From assembly GCA_036275365.1 (NCBI GenBank), contig DASUDX010000010.1, positions 1-11,470 of the forward strand: DNA of 11,470 nucleotides, given 5' to 3'. Below the pieces are notes generated by a model, which did not search any database, was not told where the DNA came from, and was given only the letters and a program-made list of their open reading frames with translations. Positions 8,941 to 11,470 of the stretch are shown piece by piece. The DNA comes from DASUDX01 sp036275365. Its GTDB lineage: Bacteria > Pseudomonadota > Gammaproteobacteria > Nevskiales > Nevskiaceae. Within the stretch, counting starts at the first letter, position 1; each line of letters starts with the position of its first letter. Both the position numbers and the translations under genes were made by a program.

Positions 8941-9048
8941 TTTGACTGCATCGTACCGCGAGCCCTCCCTGGCGGAGAGCCCGGCCCCTCCATCCCTGGA
9001 GGGGCGCGACCCTTTAACCGGGTCGCCCTGCCATTAGACGATCTCCCA
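8941..9048 (-). repeat. tRNA-like tandem unit B (108 nt), directly upstream of tRNA-Gln
   Basis: In minus orientation the unit starts at 9048 with 22 nt identical to the tRNA-Gln 5' end (acceptor strand and D-arm, TGGGAGATCG and on). It then diverges into three consecutive hairpins: GCGACCC/GGGTCGC with loop GGTTAAA, GCCCCTCC/GGAGGGGC with loop AGGGAT, and GCTCTCC/GGAGGGC with loop GCCAG. From 9048 to a CCA at 8970-8972 is 79 nt, a tRNA-like length, and GGAGA near the 5' end can pair with TCTCC before GCCA. There is no TTCRA T-loop, so it is not a normal tRNA. It is about 85% identical to unit A by manual alignment. Confidence 0.8.
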
Positions 9049-9156
9049 ATTGACTGCCTCGTACCGCCTGCTCTCCCTGGCGGAGAGCCCGGCCCCGCCA
9101 TCCCTGGAGGGGCGCGACCCTCGAGCCCGGTCGTCCTGCCATCAGACGAACCGCCG
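9049..9156 (-). repeat. tRNA-like tandem unit A (108 nt), promoter-proximal
   Basis: This unit has the same length and layout as unit B, with about 16 differences in 108 nt. The tRNA-like D-arm segment (TCGTCTGATGGCAGGAC) is kept, but the acceptor-like start is changed to CGGCGGT, which can instead pair with CCGCC near the unit's own CCA-like end. The first hairpin has a shorter stem and loop core GGGCTCGA. The second is the same apart from one base, and the third (GCTCTCC-GCCAG-GGAGAGC) is perfect where unit B has a G-T pair. Stem conservation despite base changes hints at selection on RNA structure. Confidence 0.78.
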
Positions 9157-9210
9157 AGGATCTTCCGGAGCGGGGGGTGCACGACCGGCCACCGGCCCAC
9201 CGCGATCCAG

Positions 9211-9239
9211 ATTTTACCGCGAGCGTCCGGCCAACCCAA
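9211..9239 (-). promoter_or_regulatory. Sigma70-type promoter for the tRNA-like/tRNA-Gln transcript
   Basis: On the minus strand TTGGGT (9234-9239) and TAAAAT (9211-9216) are separated by exactly 17 nt. The -10 is one base from consensus, and a GC-rich stretch (CTGGATCGCGG) follows, as in growth-rate-controlled stable-RNA promoters. Transcription would start near 9204 and run through both tRNA-like units into tRNA-Gln and its terminator. Confidence 0.7.
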
Positions 9240-9252
9240 GCGGGCTGGCCGG
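9227..9252 (-). other. 11-bp hairpin after rpsI, overlapping the tRNA promoter
   Basis: CCGGCCAGCCC-GCTT-GGGTTGGCCGG pairs over 11 bp with one G-U, beginning 11 nt past the rpsI stop. It lacks a T-run, so it may protect the rplM-rpsI mRNA end or give weak or Rho-aided termination. The -35 of the tRNA promoter lies in its distal arm. Confidence 0.6.
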
Positions 9253-9263
9253 CGCCCGGCGAC

Positions 9264-9656
9264 TCAACGCTTGCTGTACTGCGGACGACGGCGGGCCTTG
9301 TGCAGACCGACCTTCTTGCGCTCGACCTCGCGGGCATCGCGGGTGACCAGGCCAGCCCCACGCAGGGCGGGACGCAGGCTCTCGTCGTACTCGATCAGCG
9401 CCCGGGTAATGCCGTGACGGATGGCACCGGCCTGGCCAGAGGGCCCGCCGCCGGCAACCGTGATGTAGAGGTCGAAGCGGGTGACCGCATCAACCAGCTC
9501 CAGCGGCTGACGGACCAGCATGCGGCTGGTTTCACGGCCGAAGTAGTCCTCAACAGTCTTGCCGTTGATGGTGATCGCGCCCTTGCCGGGCTTGAGGAAC
9601 ACACGGGCCGCGGCGGTCTTGCGGCGGCCGGTGCCGTAATTCTGGGTGGTGGCCAT
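9264..9656 (-). CDS. rpsI: 30S ribosomal protein S9
   Basis: This 130-residue protein has the normal bacterial length. Landmarks: YGTGRRKTAAARVFLKPGKG (7-26), the YFGRETSRMLVRQPLE segment, AGGGPSGQAGAIRHGITRAL in the middle, and the basic C-terminal tail KARRRPQYSKR, which reaches the P-site tRNA in the small subunit. The ATG is 9 nt after the rplM stop with AAGAGAG upstream, giving the usual rplM-rpsI operon. Downstream lie a stable hairpin and the tRNA promoter. Confidence 0.98.
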   Translation of the reverse strand: MATTQNYGTGRRKTAAARVFLKPGKGAITINGKTVEDYFGRETSRMLVRQPLELVDAVTRFDLYITVAGGGPSGQAGAIRHGITRALIEYDESLRPALRGAGLVTRDAREVERKKVGLHKARRRPQYSKR

Positions 9657-9665
9657 GAGACTCTC

Positions 9666-10103
9666 TTAGAAGGTGAGCGGCTGGGGCTGCTGGGCGCTGT
9701 GCGGGTGCTCGGCACCGGCATAGACCTTCAGCTTGCGAAGCTGGGCATAACCCAGCGGGCCCTTGGGCAGCATGCCCTTCACGGCCTTCTCGATGACGCG
9801 CTCCGGATGCTTGGCGAGCAGGTCCTTGAGGCTGGTCTGCTTGATGCCGCCCGGATACTCGGTGTGGCGCCAGTAGATCTTGCCTTCATTGCCGTTGAGC
9901 TTGTTGCCCGTGGCATGAACCTTGGACGCATTGATCACGACGATGTAATCGCCGGTATCGCAGTGGGGGGTGAACTCCGGCTTGTGCTTGCCGCGCAGCC
10001 GCTTGGCCACTTCGCTGGCCAGCCGGCCGAGCGTCTTGCCGTCCGCGTCCACGACATACCAGTCGCGCTTCACGGTGTCGGCGTTCGCAAAGAACGTCTT
10101 CAT
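9666..10103 (-). CDS. rplM: 50S ribosomal protein L13
   Basis: This 145-residue protein (E. coli 142) is an early-assembling 23S rRNA binder. It is recognised by RDWYVVDADGKTLGRLASEV, the GDYIVVINASKVHATGNK core, YWRHTEYPGGIK, and KAVKGMLPKGPLG near the end. ATG 10101-10103 has AGGAT 8 nt upstream. It is the first gene of rplM-rpsI. The 98-nt upstream gap to the secretin gene must hold its promoter: TATAAC at 10120-10125 (complement) could be a -10, but no good -35 is spaced correctly. E. coli autoregulates this operon through L13 binding its leader; I see no obvious equivalent. Confidence 0.98.
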   Translation of the reverse strand: MKTFFANADTVKRDWYVVDADGKTLGRLASEVAKRLRGKHKPEFTPHCDTGDYIVVINASKVHATGNKLNGNEGKIYWRHTEYPGGIKQTSLKDLLAKHPERVIEKAVKGMLPKGPLGYAQLRKLKVYAGAEHPHSAQQPQPLTF

Positions 10104-10201
10104 CGGTACATCCTATGGGTCGTTATAGTTCGGTTGGCACCCAATACGCCGCCAACCTCGAAAGGGCGCGCAGTTTAGGCCCCCCGGCGCCGTCGATCAA
10201 G

Positions 10202-11470
10202 TCACCCCGGGGCCGGGGCGGCGGCCTCCGGAACGGCAGGCGGCGCCGCCGGTCCGGCCGGAGCCGGTGGGGGCGCTGGCTCCGCGGCCCCGGTGGGGAG
10301 CGGCGGATCTGCGCGCTCCGCGGATTCGCCCGGCAGCCGTTCGTCGGCGAAGCTGCCCAGCAGGCTCTTGAAGGCCTGGGTCACCGCGCGGGCGTCGATG
10401 TCGTCGTTGACGATGTACGGGGTGATCAGGACGATCAGCTCGGTCTTGCTCTCGCGGTTGGTGTCGCGGCGGAACAGACGGCCCAGCAGGGGGATGTCCT
10501 TGAGGAAGGGCACCCCGGTATCGCCGGCGGACTGGTCCGACGAGATCAGCCCGCCCAGCAGCACGGTGGAGCCGTTCTGCAGGGTCAGCTTGGTTTCCAG
10601 CTTGCGGGTGGCGAAGGTGGGCGAGGTATCGACCCCGGTGGTGGTGGCCTGGGCCGCGCTGACCTCCTGGCTGACATCGAGATCCACCCGGTCTCCCGAA
10701 TGGATCGTCGGCTTCACCTTGAGGATCACGCCGGTATCGCGGTACTGGATGGTCTGCAGCACGCCCACGCCATCGGGATCGACTGCCCCGACCGTGGACT
10801 GCTGGCTGCTGATGATCGGCACTTCCTGGCCCACCTGGATCATCGCCTCCTCGCCGTTGCGGGCCATGATCCGCGGGCTGGAGAGGATGCGGGCGCGGTT
10901 GTTGGAGGCCAGCGCGTTGAGCAGCACCCGCGCATTGCCATCCCCGCTGAGGCGGGTGAAGGTGAAGCCATCGGTGCCCACGCCCAGACCGCCGAAGGTG
11001 CCGCCGGTGGCGATCGCCCCGCTGGCGGTGAGCTCGCGGAACAGCCACTCCACCCCCAGCTGGCTGTTCTCGGTCAGCGTGACCTCGGCAACCGTCATCT
11101 CCACCAGCGCCGCCTTGGAGGGTTTGTCCAGCGAGCGCAGCAGCCGCAGGATCTGCGAGTAGCTCTCCGGACTCGCCTGCAGGATCAGCGTGTTGGTGGC
11201 CTCGTCCACCACCACCTTGTCGGCGCTGCTGCGGCGGCTCTCGCCGGCGGCCGGTGCGCTGCCGCCCGCGGGCTGGGGCGCGGCCGTCGCCGCACTGCCC
11301 GAGCCGAGGAACTGGTTGAGCGTGCGCGCCAGATTGGCGGCGGTGGTGTAGCGGGCGGCGTAGCTGAAGATGCTCTTGTCCGGCGTGTCCTCGCTGTACT
11401 GGTCGAGCTGGGCCACCCAGCGCTCGATATGCGGGATCACCCCCGGGTCCACCGCGAACACCAGCACCAC
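10202..11470 (-). CDS. gspD: Type II secretion outer-membrane secretin GspD, N-terminus cut by window edge
   Basis: The visible part is 422 residues with no start; the frame continues past 11470. In order (window residues): the end of an N-domain (VFAVDPGVIPHIERWVAQLD, 4-23); a further N-domain (~32-120) interrupted by a Gly/Ala/Ser/Pro-rich loop (56-80); and the secretin core (~121-355). Core landmarks are VAEVTLTENSQLGVEWLF (127-144), LSSPRIMARNGEEAMIQVGQ (196-215) with VPIISSQ after it, KLETKLTLQNGSTVLLGGLI (290-309) and PFLKDIPLLGRLFRR (321-335). It forms the multimeric outer-membrane channel of the type II pathway. AEVTLT followed by LGVEW resembles GspD of the Xps/Lsp kind more than PilQ. 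A tail of ~45 residues very rich in Pro/Ala (from ~389) ends the protein. No T-run terminator follows, so read-through into rplM is possible. Confidence 0.92.
   Translation of the reverse strand: MVLVFAVDPGVIPHIERWVAQLDQYSEDTPDKSIFSYAARYTTAANLARTLNQFLGSGSAATAAPQPAGGSAPAAGESRRSSADKVVVDEATNTLILQASPESYSQILRLLRSLDKPSKAALVEMTVAEVTLTENSQLGVEWLFRELTASGAIATGGTFGGLGVGTDGFTFTRLSGDGNARVLLNALASNNRARILSSPRIMARNGEEAMIQVGQEVPIISSQQSTVGAVDPDGVGVLQTIQYRDTGVILKVKPTIHSGDRVDLDVSQEVSAAQATTTGVDTSPTFATRKLETKLTLQNGSTVLLGGLISSDQSAGDTGVPFLKDIPLLGRLFRRDTNRESKTELIVLITPYIVNDDIDARAVTQAFKSLLGSFADERLPGESAERADPPLPTGAAEPAPPPAPAGPAAPPAVPEAAAPAPG

Noticed and set aside
8941..9156. Possible CRISPR array
   Set aside because: There are only two contiguous 108-nt units, with no short repeats separated by unique spacers.
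8718..9239. Minus-strand frame with a repeated APPGM/GPGSPPGRA peptide
   Set aside because: The peptide repeat arises from the two 108-nt tRNA-like units, and the frame also runs through the tRNA-Gln gene.

Overview
The window is very GC-rich (by eye about 70%). It carries recognisable Gram-negative, most likely gammaproteobacterial genes: a ChaA-type Ca2+/H+ antiporter, a GspD-type type II secretin, a DUF1329/RND exporter pair, rplM-rpsI, and a tRNA-Gln with an encoded CCA. A halophilic or Chromatiales-like gammaproteobacterium would fit, but that placement is inference. Nearly every base belongs to a gene or a short intergenic region. All genes are on the minus strand except the sigma/anti-sigma pair.

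Region 1 (1-2787) is a divergent regulatory and protease module. A secreted subtilisin-family (S8) protease, cut by the left window edge, runs leftward. It has an exceptional acidic linker with 20 consecutive Asp. An ECF sigma factor and an overlapping single-pass membrane anti-sigma factor run rightward. The 138-nt divergent region holds a candidate ECF-type promoter, -35-like elements on both strands at the same spot, and a perfect leader hairpin.

Region 2 (2803-8686) is on the minus strand. Read in the direction of transcription it holds a Tat-signal DUF1329 protein, an RND/MMPL-type exporter, and a periplasmic SUMF1/FGE-fold protein whose ATG overlaps the RND stop. The three genes look like one operon for moving a hydrophobic envelope substrate. 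A ChaA-like antiporter follows after 90 nt and converges on the anti-sigma gene with a 15-nt gap.

Region 3 (8687-9263) has no protein gene. It holds a tRNA-Gln(CTG) gene with a strong intrinsic terminator. Upstream of the tRNA are two tandem 108-nt units, each starting like the tRNA 5' half and continuing into three hairpins. A good sigma70 promoter lies further upstream, with its -35 buried in a long hairpin after rpsI. The tRNA-like repeats are the most unusual structure in the window.

Region 4 (9264-11470) holds rplM-rpsI (ribosomal proteins L13 and S9) and, upstream of them, the 3' two-thirds or so of a GspD secretin with a Pro/Ala-rich tail, cut by the right window edge.
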